Source: Erythrobacter rubeus
GTDB taxonomy: Bacteria > Pseudomonadota > Alphaproteobacteria > Sphingomonadales > Sphingomonadaceae
DNA: 64,000 nt
Assembly: GCF_014705715.1 (NCBI RefSeq)
Contig: NZ_JACXLC010000001.1
Location: 292,457 to 356,456 of the forward strand
Direction: 5' to 3'
How positions within the stretch are numbered: position 1 is the first letter of the stretch; the number at the start of each line of letters is the position of its first letter. A program made the translations under genes and the position numbers. The notes beneath the pieces are model-generated. The model made no database searches. It was not told the origin of the DNA and saw nothing but the letters and a program-made list of their open reading frames with translations. Below are positions 7,135-14,213 of the stretch, piece after piece.

Positions 7135-8451
7135 TCAGACGTGTTCCAGAGCCTGCTCGAAATCGGCGATCAGATCGTCCGGGTCTTCGATGCCGATGCT
7201 GATCCGCACCAGGCTATCGGAAATGCCGAGCTGCTGGCGGCGCGCATGGGGCACCGAGAGATGCGTCATCGAGGCAGGGTGGCTGGCCAGCGTTTCCGTG
7301 CCGCCCAGGCTGACCGCGAGCTTGGCGATGGTGAGGTTGTCGAGGAACCTGAAGCATTCCGCCTCTCCGCCCTTGATAAAGACGCTGAAGGTAGAGCCCG
7401 CGCCAAGGCAGTGCCGATCATAGATATCCTGCTGGCGCGCATCCTCGATCATGCCGAGATAACCTAGACCATCGACTTTCGGATGGGCCTTCAAAAAAGC
7501 ACACACCTTCGCCGCGTTCTCGCCCGCGCGCTGCATGCGCAGCTCCACGGTTTCGAGGCTGCGGAGCAACATCCACGCTGTGTTGGGATCAACGATTCCG
7601 CCCATCGTGTTGCGCAGTGCGCGCACCGGGTCCATCCATTTCTTCGCACCCGCGATCGAGCCTGCCACGAGGTCGGAGTGACCGCCGACATACTTGGTCA
7701 GCGAATAGGCAACGATGTCCGCACCGTGATCGAGCGGGCGCTGCCACAGCGGCCCAAGAAACGTGTTGTCGATGGCAATCGGGCAATCCCACTTGAGGTT
7801 GGCATCGCGAGCCTCCTTGACTGCTTCGATATCAACCAGCGCGTTGGTCGGATTACCGGGACTTTCGAGGTAGATCATCGCGACCTTGCCGCCATTTTCT
7901 CCCGCCTGCTTCTTCGCCCGCTTCAGAACATCTTCGAGCTCTTCGCGCGTCGCACCTGCCGGGAAATCGATGTAGCTGACGCCGAACTTGCTCAGAACCT
8001 TCGAGACAAAGCCTTCCGATGCGGCATAGAGCGGCCCCGAATGCACGATCACATCGCCTTGGCTGACATAGGCGAGCATCAGGATGCAAATGGCGGTCAT
8101 ACCGCTGGAAAAGCTCAGCGCGTCCTCCGCGCCGTCCCAGATGGCGAGACGATCTTCGAGGATTTCCTGGTTCGGCGCATTGAAGCGCGAATAGACGAGG
8201 CCTTCCGCGCCGCCTTCGCGCTGCCCCGTAATGCCTTCGAAATGCCTCTTTCCGTCCGCGGCGCTGGGAAAGGCGAAGGTCGATGTGAGGAAGATCGGCG
8301 GTTTCAGTGAGCCTTCGGACAGGACCGGATCGAAGCCGTGCCCCATCATCAGCGTGGATGGCTTCAGCTCGCGCCCGCCAATGCTCGTCTTTTCGGGCTT
8401 CGGTTTGCGGCGCGGAGTTGGGGTGTCGGTGGCATCGATGGCGTCCGTCAT
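7135..8451 (-). CDS. PLP-dependent cystathionine gamma-synthase/lyase family enzyme
   Basis: A 438-residue member of the Cys/Met metabolism PLP family. The PLP lysine is in SLTKYVGGHSDL, the phosphate-binding loop in SFSSGMTAI, and the PLP ring-stacking and Asp region in IAIDNTFLGPLWQRPL. The N-terminal YSRFNAPNQEILEDRLA and the C-terminal SLGGTETLASHPASMTH are standard family signatures. It could be cystathionine gamma-synthase, beta-lyase or methionine gamma-lyase; the sequence alone does not decide. An N-terminal Lys/Arg/Pro-rich extension of about 25 residues precedes the fold. The ATG at 8451 is preferred to an upstream frame opening at 8496, which has no ribosome-binding site. Confidence 0.88.
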   Translation of the reverse strand: MTDAIDATDTPTPRRKPKPEKTSIGGRELKPSTLMMGHGFDPVLSEGSLKPPIFLTSTFAFPSAADGKRHFEGITGQREGGAEGLVYSRFNAPNQEILEDRLAIWDGAEDALSFSSGMTAICILMLAYVSQGDVIVHSGPLYAASEGFVSKVLSKFGVSYIDFPAGATREELEDVLKRAKKQAGENGGKVAMIYLESPGNPTNALVDIEAVKEARDANLKWDCPIAIDNTFLGPLWQRPLDHGADIVAYSLTKYVGGHSDLVAGSIAGAKKWMDPVRALRNTMGGIVDPNTAWMLLRSLETVELRMQRAGENAAKVCAFLKAHPKVDGLGYLGMIEDARQQDIYDRHCLGAGSTFSVFIKGGEAECFRFLDNLTIAKLAVSLGGTETLASHPASMTHLSVPHARRQQLGISDSLVRISIGIEDPDDLIADFEQALEHV

Positions 8452-8698
8452 GCGGATATCCTTCCTGAACAACGCTCCAAGGAAGGCTGGAGCCAATTAT
8501 CGGACCGCCAGGCACCCGCTCCTAACCTCCGCAGAAGCGCCTCTCCGCACGGGCCGTTTGTTAGTCTCGGAACTACCGAGAACTGGTTTCAGTTGCAACG
8601 GGTTCTTGCTGGTTTTGCATAGGCCGCGGCGCGTGTATCTTCGGGGGGAGCAGCGACCGGCAATGGTCATGGCCGACGCTTTGGCCGGAGGGAAAACG

Positions 8699-9442
8699 AT
8701 GTCCGTGAACGATCCTTTCCAGATGCAGCGCGAGCTGCGTTACGGCGCGCCGGTTTGCGACCAGATCCTGACGGGGCGGCATTTCTCCATCGGCTATTCG
8801 TGGTATTTCCGGCAGGCGAAATGGACGCTCGAAATCATCAATCGCGACCGCGAGCTGGTGAACGAGATGGCAATGGTCGAACGGCTCGACAATTTCCGCG
8901 CCGATACCCGTATTCCCAAACGGTTCCGAGCAGGCCTCAAAGCTTACAAAGGCAGCGGCTTTGATCGCGGACATCTTGTCGCGAGCGCCAACCAGGATTT
9001 ACAGGACATCCAGAATTCCGAGACGTTCCTGCTGTCCAACATGTCTCCCATGAAGCCGCAATTCAATCGCGGCATCTGGGCGAGGCTGGAAAACGAAATC
9101 CGCGAACTGGATGCACGTCCGAGCACGCTGGAAACCTACGTGCTGACCTGCCCGGTGTTCTATTTCGGCGAAAAGGTCGAACGCATCGGCAAGGAGCAGG
9201 AAGATTTCGGAATCAGCGTTCCTGTGCCGCATGCATTCATGAAAAGCGTGCTGGCGGAGAACAAGCGCGGGCGCTTCCGCCTGTGGACGTTCGAGATACC
9301 GAACAAGCGGCAGACCGATGATCTCGATAGCTTCCTCGTCAAGACCTACGATGCGGAGCAAATGGTCGGCGGGCGGTTCTGGGACCGGATCTCGCGCGAG
9401 GACCTCCACACCGCGAAGTCGCGCACAGGATCGATGTGGTGA
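8699..9442 (+). CDS. DNA/RNA non-specific endonuclease (beta-beta-alpha-metal family)
   Basis: The 247-residue product contains the hallmark DRGH motif of the Serratia-nuclease/NUC1 family (SGFDRGHLVASANQ, about residues 88-101), in which His is the general base, followed by the metal-binding Asn in LLSNMSPMKPQFNRGIW. GGAGGGAAAA directly upstream fixes the start. No Sec signal peptide is obvious, so export is uncertain. It stands alone between a divergent PLP-enzyme gene and a convergent SLC13 carrier. Homologues act in nutrient nucleic-acid breakdown or as toxins; no immunity gene is seen next to it, which favours a housekeeping or nutrient role. Confidence 0.9.
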   Translation: MSVNDPFQMQRELRYGAPVCDQILTGRHFSIGYSWYFRQAKWTLEIINRDRELVNEMAMVERLDNFRADTRIPKRFRAGLKAYKGSGFDRGHLVASANQDLQDIQNSETFLLSNMSPMKPQFNRGIWARLENEIRELDARPSTLETYVLTCPVFYFGEKVERIGKEQEDFGISVPVPHAFMKSVLAENKRGRFRLWTFEIPNKRQTDDLDSFLVKTYDAEQMVGGRFWDRISREDLHTAKSRTGSMW

Positions 9443-9539
9443 GCAAGTGGGCCGCTGAATTCTGGAGTTGAACGACGCCGAAGGTGTCGCAAGGGCGGAA
9501 GCGAAGTCGAAGACGCAGCTGGCCAAAAGGCCACCAGCA

Positions 9540-9592
9540 AGGCCGCCCGCATCGATGCGACCGAAAGGTCGCGTGAGCGAGGATATCGCGCC
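9540..9592 (+). repeat. Dispersed intergenic palindromic repeat, copy B
   Basis: GCGACC (9557-9562) and GGTCGC (9567-9572) form a hairpin with loop GAAA, followed by GTGAGCGAGGATATCGCG. The order GCCCGCA, hairpin, TGAGCGAGGA, ATCGCG is the same as in the tolQ-tolR gap (minus strand there) and near 21231-21310. It lies between convergent genes, where the hairpin may also help terminate transcription. Confidence 0.65.
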
Positions 9593-9610
9593 CCGGTTGG
9601 GGTGCGAGAA

Positions 9611-11158
9611 TCAAATAGACGCGATCATCCAGACCATCCCAACGATCATACCGATACCGATGATATCGAGCACGATCCCGGCCTGAACGAGCTTTTCGAT
9701 TCTCAGCCGCCCGGTGCTCCAGGCGATGGCGTTGGGTCCGGTCCCGGCGGGCAGGATGAAACCCCAGCTCGCCGCGAGCGCTGCGGGCATCGCGATAAGG
9801 ATTGCCTGTTCGCCCAGTCCGAGAGCGGCGGCGAGGCTCGCGACCACCGGAATGACAGCGCTGGCGGTTGCGACGTTGCTGGCGAATTCGGTGATCAGAA
9901 CGACCATCGCAACGATTGCGAGTGCCATCAGGACCAGCGGGACCGTCTCGAGCGGGAGCAGCGCATTGCCGAGCCATTCGGCAAGTCCGCTCGCCTGCAT
10001 ACCCGCTGCTAGCGCGAGGCCGCCGCCGAACATCATGATGACGTCCCACGGCGCACGATTGGCCTCCTGCCAGACCAGCAGCGGACGTCCGGTGCCGTCC
10101 GGCAACAGGAACAGGGCGAGGCTGGCAATCACTGCGATAGTGCCGTCGGTCCAGCTGTTTTCCGGCAAGTAGGGCGCGAGCCACAAACGCGTGGTCCACA
10201 AAAAGAACGTAACGGCGACGACGGGGACCAGCCGCTTCTCGGCAGGCGACCACGGCGCGTGATCGTCTATCGCGGCGCGCGCTGCTTCGATGTCGAAGGA
10301 GTGCGCTGCGATATTCTGCACCCGGCTGATGATGAATGCGGCAAGCGGGACGCCGATGATCACGATCGGCAATCCGAATGCCATCCAGCGAGCGAAACTG
10401 ATTTCGAGGCCGATCATGCTGTCGAGCAGGGCGACTGCAATCCCGTTGGTCGGAGAGCCGACAATCGTACCGAGCCCGCCGATAGTCGCGGCAAATGCGA
10501 TGCCCATCGGAAGCGCGGCGTTGATGCCTTCTTGCCGCGGCTCGCTTTCGCTCGCACCGGGGCCACCCGCGTCCTCCACCCTTCCACCCGGATTGTATCC
10601 CGGTAGGCTCCGGGTGGAAGGGTGGAGGGCGCGGGTGGCCGCGGCCAAGGGTCGGTCGGATGACCGATCCGCACCCGACAAGGGAGCGCCGCCAGATAAA
10701 ACAGCGAGCGCCATCGGCATCATGATCAGCGCGGTCGAGGTGTTGGATATGAGCATCGAGAGGATCGCCGCCGACATCATGAAGGCGAGCAGCAGCCGGG
10801 TCTGACCACCTCCCGTCCCGATGGTCTTGAGGATCGCGAGGCTCAGCCGCTTGTGCAATCCGGTGCGCTCAATAGCGAGCGCGATGAACGCGCCGCCGAG
10901 CAGCAGGAACAGGATCGGCGCGTAATACGCGCTGGCGGCATCGCGCGCGCTCATCACTCCGCCGAGCGGGAGCCAAATGAAAGGGAGCAGGGCGGTTGCG
11001 GTGAGCGGGATGGCTTCGGTCATCCACCATGTCGCCATCCAGATAACGAGGCCGGCGACCAGCCAGCTCTCCGCATTCATCCCAGCCGGAGCAGGCGTGA
11101 GCATCGTGATCGCGAAGACCAGCGGGCCGAGAAACAGGCCGATCCGGCGCGCTGTCAT
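9611..11158 (-). CDS. SLC13/DASS-family sodium:anion (dicarboxylate or sulfate) symporter with an in-frame insertion
   Basis: A 515-residue inner-membrane carrier with about 11-12 hydrophobic segments and the two SLC13 signatures: SNTSTALIMMPMALAV and EFASNVATASAVIPV (SNT/SNV-type substrate and sodium sites), plus GSPTNGIAVALLD. The likely substrates are C4-dicarboxylates, citrate or sulfate. Between LAVLSGGAPLSG and INAALPMGIAFAA lies a Ser/Arg/Pro/Gly-rich stretch of about 50 residues that has no place in the family and coincides with a long DNA palindrome (10561-10640). The frame stays open through it, so the protein is probably made with an enlarged cytoplasmic loop. GAGGGAAG precedes the start on the minus strand. 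Confidence 0.9.
   Translation of the reverse strand: MTARRIGLFLGPLVFAITMLTPAPAGMNAESWLVAGLVIWMATWWMTEAIPLTATALLPFIWLPLGGVMSARDAASAYYAPILFLLLGGAFIALAIERTGLHKRLSLAILKTIGTGGGQTRLLLAFMMSAAILSMLISNTSTALIMMPMALAVLSGGAPLSGADRSSDRPLAAATRALHPSTRSLPGYNPGGRVEDAGGPGASESEPRQEGINAALPMGIAFAATIGGLGTIVGSPTNGIAVALLDSMIGLEISFARWMAFGLPIVIIGVPLAAFIISRVQNIAAHSFDIEAARAAIDDHAPWSPAEKRLVPVVAVTFFLWTTRLWLAPYLPENSWTDGTIAVIASLALFLLPDGTGRPLLVWQEANRAPWDVIMMFGGGLALAAGMQASGLAEWLGNALLPLETVPLVLMALAIVAMVVLITEFASNVATASAVIPVVASLAAALGLGEQAILIAMPAALAASWGFILPAGTGPNAIAWSTGRLRIEKLVQAGIVLDIIGIGMIVGMVWMIASI
10561..10640. repeat. Long palindromic element inserted in frame inside the SLC13 gene
   Basis: Two 32-base arms (10561-10592 and 10609-10640) are inverse complements with one mismatch, separated by a 16-base loop that itself holds a smaller palindrome (TATCCCGGTA). 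The arms begin GGCCACCCGCG and end TTCCACCCGGA. On the coding strand it translates in frame, giving a segment containing HPSTRSLPGYNPGGRVE. The length, perfection and in-frame placement resemble protein-coding palindromic elements described in Rickettsia (RPEs), but I cannot assign it to a named family. Confidence 0.85.
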
Positions 11159-11281
11159 GACGGTGTGCTTCCCTCTGATCCCATGTACGTGGGCGTATCA
11201 GTGAAGAACGCAGGGCGGCAAGCTGCGGTGGAGCATTCGTCACCAGTTGATGGCCGCGATTCCATCCCGATCATTCCAAAC

Positions 11282-11313
11282 GAAAAAGACGGGCAACCCA
11301 GAGGACGCCCGCC
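11282..11313 (-). terminator. Rho-independent terminator after infC
   Basis: On the minus strand, CGGGC and GCCCG (11307-11311 and 11290-11294) form a short GC stem with a 12-base loop, followed by TCTTTTTCG. It lies 28 bases beyond the infC stop codon, and the run of Ts is on the correct side for infC, so infC ends its own transcript before the SLC13 gene. Confidence 0.7.
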
Positions 11314-11338
11314 TTCAAAAATCCGGATCGCTGTGCGC

Positions 11339-11881
11339 TTATTTCGGCGCGAGCACCATCAGCATCTGGCGGCCTTCGAGGCGCGGAAACGCTTCGACCT
11401 TGGCGATTTCCTCGACATCTTCCTGAACACGTTTGAGCAGGTCCATGCCGAGGTGCTGGTGCGCCATTTCGCGCCCGCGGAAGCGCAGCGTGACCTTTAC
11501 CTTGTCGCCATTGTCGATGAACTTGTTCACGTTCCGCATCTTCACGTCGTAATCATGCGTGTCGATGTTGGGACGCATTTTGACTTCTTTGATGTCCTGC
11601 GTTTTCTGCGACTTGCGCGCCAGATTGGCTTTTTTCTGCGCTTCGAAGCGATATTTGCCGACATCGAGGAACTTACACACCGGCGGGTCGGCATTGGGCG
11701 AGACTTCGACAAGGTTCAGACCCTTGTCCTGCGCCTGCTCGACGGCTTCGCGGGTGAACATCACACCAAGGTTTTCGCCTTCGTCATCGATAACGCGGAC
11801 CTTGGGGACTTGAATAAACTGATCGTAGCGAGGGCCGCTTTTAGTGGGCGGGGCCATCGAACGTCGAGGTGGACGGGCTAT
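11339..11881 (-). CDS. infC: Translation initiation factor IF-3, apparent ATA start
   Basis: IF-3 binds the 30S subunit and checks start-codon and initiator-tRNA pairing. The product has the N-domain (VPKVRVIDDEGENLGVM) and C-domain (VKMRPNIDTHDYDVKMRNV, then KVKVTLRFRGREMAH) of the family and ends at APK. No canonical start fits well: the first ATG (11857) is 31 bases from the only good Shine-Dalgarno. An AGGAGA at 11889-11894 lies exactly seven bases before an in-frame ATA at 11881, giving 180 residues beginning (M)ARPPRRSMAPPTKSGPRYD, the length of E. coli IF-3. IF-3 genes are known for rare start codons (AUU in E. coli) that allow self-regulation; ATA here is inferred. Confidence 0.92.
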   Translation of the reverse strand: MARPPRRSMAPPTKSGPRYDQFIQVPKVRVIDDEGENLGVMFTREAVEQAQDKGLNLVEVSPNADPPVCKFLDVGKYRFEAQKKANLARKSQKTQDIKEVKMRPNIDTHDYDVKMRNVNKFIDNGDKVKVTLRFRGREMAHQHLGMDLLKRVQEDVEEIAKVEAFPRLEGRQMLMVLAPK

Positions 11882-11888
11882 GTGGGAA

Positions 11889-11894
11889 TCTCCT
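11889..11894 (-). promoter_or_regulatory. Ribosome-binding site that points to an ATA start for infC
   Basis: AGGAGA on the minus strand is separated by TTCCCAC (seven bases) from the in-frame ATA codon at 11879-11881. The spacing is ideal for ATA and far too long (31 bases) for the first ATG, which is why the ATA start was chosen. Confidence 0.6.
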
Positions 11895-11929
11895 GTGAAA
11901 GCCTTTGGGTTGCGCCAGCTATGTAAGGT

Positions 11930-12170
11930 TTTCGAGAGCGAAACGCTAGGGGAGTCTTTTGTTTGCGCCCTCAAGCGCCGGGCGCGAGCCATCCGGCTCG
12001 CTTGGCTTCCGCCGCATAAGCGGCGACGGCCAGTCGGCCTCGCGACGCCTGCGGCGTCGAGCCAGCATTACATTGCTATCTCGTCGCGGAGCACGGGCGC
12101 GTAGCGACCGCAAGCGCGACCGCCCGCCCGCAGCGCCGTAAGCGCGAGGAAATCGCACGCCGGATGGCGT
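11930..12170. repeat. Composite intergenic repeat region upstream of infC (module D)
   Basis: The 301-base gap between infC and pdeM holds no gene. It contains a hairpin word at 11984-12010 (GCGAGCCATCCGGCTCGC then TTGGCTTCC) that recurs inverted at 21368-21394 with one mismatch over 27 bases. It also contains a stretch at about 12107-12150 (AGCGCGACCGCCCGCCCGCAG, shortened: GCGCGACCGCCCGCC then GAGGAAATCGC) shared with copies A and C of the palindromic repeat. Several small inverted repeats (for example GCCGCATAAGCGGC) are present. Confidence 0.6.
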
Positions 12171-12182
12171 GCGGAAAGCAAA

Positions 12183-12899
12183 CTAAGCCGCCTCGCGAAA
12201 AAGCGGGAAGCGCACCAATTTGCCCTTTGCCGGAAGCACCGCGTCGATCTCGCTTGCCGGGCCGAGCGCGCGCAAAATCTCCAGCGAGCCTGCATCCATT
12301 CCGCCGGTGTAGGCGCCGAAGGCTGGCAGGATCATCCGGTCTCCCTGACCAGCCGTGCGGCTGAGGACGCCGCACGGTCTGGCGATGTGGCGGTTTCTCA
12401 CTTTGAGGCGCATTTTCGGGTGGTAGTGGCCCGAAAGCTCCGGCCGCGTTTCGCCGCGTTTCGCCTCGTGGCGAAGGATGATGCCGTTAAGCTCCAGCTC
12501 CTCGACCAGAGTGGCCCCGAACGCGCGGCTCATCTCTTCGTCGTGATTGCCGGTGATCCACACCCAGTCGAGCGAGCGCGTCAGCGCCTCCAGCATGCCG
12601 GTGGCATGGGGATCGAGCCTGTCCGTGCCCGCGTCATCATGGAAGTTGTCGCCCAAGGTGATCACGCGCCGCGCACCTGTCGCTTTCACGCTGTCGGCAA
12701 TCCGCTCCAGCGTCTCACGGCTGTCGTATGGGGGGAGCATCTGGCCTTGCCTCGCATACCAGCTGCCCTTTTCCAGATGCAGGTCGGCGACCAGCAGGGC
12801 GCGCTCGCGCGGCCAGTAAACGCCGTGCGATTTCATCAGGACAAGCTCCTCCCCGGCAAAGGGGAGAGGGGCGAACGAAACGGGAACCATGGCTTTCAC
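12183..12899 (-). CDS. pdeM: PdeM, ligase-associated DNA-damage-response metallophosphoesterase
   Basis: A 238-residue calcineurin-like phosphoesterase with the ordered metal-binding motifs ADLHLEKGS (D-x-H), LGDNFHDD (GDNFHD), WITGNHDE (GNHD) and LSGHYHPK (GHxH). The pattern ADLHLEKG plus HYHPK is characteristic of the PdeM branch, which usually accompanies ATP-dependent DNA ligase and Lhr-type helicase genes; those partners are not in this window. The start at 12899 or the ATG at 12890 are both possible. It is divergent from hemF with a 36-base gap, so the two promoters must be close or overlap the coding ends. Confidence 0.88.
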   Translation of the reverse strand: MKAMVPVSFAPLPFAGEELVLMKSHGVYWPRERALLVADLHLEKGSWYARQGQMLPPYDSRETLERIADSVKATGARRVITLGDNFHDDAGTDRLDPHATGMLEALTRSLDWVWITGNHDEEMSRAFGATLVEELELNGIILRHEAKRGETRPELSGHYHPKMRLKVRNRHIARPCGVLSRTAGQGDRMILPAFGAYTGGMDAGSLEILRALGPASEIDAVLPAKGKLVRFPLFREAA

Positions 12900-12935
12900 T
12901 TGCCGTGGCTTGGCGGCTTTGGCAAGAGGTCATTC

Positions 12936-13790
12936 ATGGATTGGGAACCTTACACACAAAGAGCGCGCGGCTGGTTCGAAAGCCTGCGCGATCAGATATG
13001 CGCTGCGTTCGAAGAGATCGAGCGCGAAGCGAGCTCGAACGCTCAATTCACCTACACACCGTGGAGCCGCGAAGAAGAGGGCAACGATGACCCGGGCGGC
13101 GGCACTCAGGGCCTGATGAAAGGCAAGGTGTTCGAAAAAGTCGGGGTGAACGTGTCGACCGTGCGCGGCAATTTCCCGAAAGAGTTCGCGGCCAATATTA
13201 ACGGTGCCGATCCCGAAAATCCCGGCTTTACCGCGACGGGCATATCGCTGGTTGCGCACATGAAGAACCCGCATGTGCCCGCGGTCCACATGAACACGCG
13301 GTTCCTAACCACGGGCAAAGCGTGGTTCGGCGGCGGCGCGGACCTCAACCCGCCGATCCCCTATGCGGACGACACCGAGGCGTTTCATGCGCAGCTTCGC
13401 GCGGCCTGCACGGCGCACAACCCGACCTATTACGATCGCTACAAGAAGTGGGGGGACGAATATTTCTACCTGCCACACCGCGAGGTTCACCGCGGTGTCG
13501 GCGGAATCTTCTACGACCATCTCGAATGTGATGACGATCCTTCCTGGGATCGCAACTTTGCGTTCACGCAGGATGTGGGCAAAGCATTTCTCGAGATCTA
13601 TCCCAAGCTCGTACGCAAGCGGATGGAGAGCGACTTCACACCCGAGGATGAGGCGCAGTTACTCGAATATCGCGGACGCTACGCCGAATTTAACCTGGTC
13701 TACGATCGCGGTACGATTTTCGGCCTCAAGACCGGCGGCAATATCGACGCGATTCTGATGAGTTTGCCGCCGCGAGCGACCTGGAGCTGA
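12936..13790 (+). CDS. hemF: Oxygen-dependent coproporphyrinogen III oxidase
   Basis: HemF oxidatively decarboxylates coproporphyrinogen III to protoporphyrinogen IX in haem (and here possibly bacteriochlorophyll) synthesis. The 284-residue product shows the family signatures: FTYTPWSREE, GGGTQGLMKGKVFEKVGVN, VHMNTRFL, WFGGGADLNPPIPY and YNLVYDRGT-like FNLVYDRGTIFGLKTGG. The conserved His and Asp residues of the active-site cleft lie within HREVHRGVGGIFYDHL. The ATG at 12936 begins the conserved N-terminus. The stop overlaps the start of the downstream lipoprotein gene (TGATG), indicating coupling. Confidence 0.95.
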   Translation: MDWEPYTQRARGWFESLRDQICAAFEEIEREASSNAQFTYTPWSREEEGNDDPGGGTQGLMKGKVFEKVGVNVSTVRGNFPKEFAANINGADPENPGFTATGISLVAHMKNPHVPAVHMNTRFLTTGKAWFGGGADLNPPIPYADDTEAFHAQLRAACTAHNPTYYDRYKKWGDEYFYLPHREVHRGVGGIFYDHLECDDDPSWDRNFAFTQDVGKAFLEIYPKLVRKRMESDFTPEDEAQLLEYRGRYAEFNLVYDRGTIFGLKTGGNIDAILMSLPPRATWS

Positions 13791-14140
13791 TGCGCGCGGC
13801 GGGCACCTGTAAGGGGCGCGTGCTTTCGCTATTGCTCGCTGGCGCTCTCGCCGGCTGCTCCACAACCGAACCATCGCCTACCACTGCGCGCGCGCAAGGC
13901 GGCGAAGAGGCGGTCGAGAAGTTCCTGCGCGCCAACAGAGCGTGCACGGATGACAGTCTCGAACAATTTGTCGGGCGTGAGGCCACCACTCGGACCTTGG
14001 CCGAAATCGAGGCAACAAGCGGGGCGCTGTCCTTGCGGTTGTTGCCCGTGGGCGAGCCCGTCTCCGCCGAGGGCGCAACCGGCAGGCTTTCGATCGAGCT
14101 CGATCAGGACAATCGCATCACCCGCGCCTATTGCGGATAG
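13790..14140 (+). CDS. Lipoprotein with I78-type peptidase-inhibitor domain
   Basis: The 116-residue product has a lipoprotein signal with lipobox LAGC (Cys at about residue 23). The mature domain resembles inhibitor family I78: CTDDSLEQFVGREATTRT, a helix ending TSGALSLRLL, then RLSIELDQDNRITRAYCG at the C-terminus, matching the usual FVG, LR, RLNxELD and CG landmarks. I78 proteins inhibit serine proteases, and a secreted trypsin-like autotransporter is encoded just downstream on the opposite strand, so a protective role is possible but unproven. Its start overlaps the hemF stop. Confidence 0.7.
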   Translation: MRAAGTCKGRVLSLLLAGALAGCSTTEPSPTTARAQGGEEAVEKFLRANRACTDDSLEQFVGREATTRTLAEIEATSGALSLRLLPVGEPVSAEGATGRLSIELDQDNRITRAYCG

Positions 14141-14163
14141 GGATCGTTGAGCCCTCATAAAGA

Positions 14164-14191
14164 AAGGGTCGCGGATTGCTCCGCAGCCCTT
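14164..14191. terminator. Hairpin between convergent genes
   Basis: Two 12-base arms starting AAGGGTCGCGGA and ending CAGCCCTT pair with two mismatches around a TTGC loop. It sits between the stop codons of the I78 lipoprotein gene and the convergent autotransporter gene. There is no clear T-run on either side, so it is a candidate bidirectional terminator only. Confidence 0.4.
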
Positions 14192-14213
14192 CCCCGCTTG
14201 ATTGGCAGTATTC

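Noticed and set aside
10853..11926. 357-residue plus-strand frame across the SLC13 start and infC
   Set aside because: It runs antisense to two well-supported genes and crosses the infC terminator; its composition (Arg/Glu/Gly/His-rich) is that of a shadow frame.
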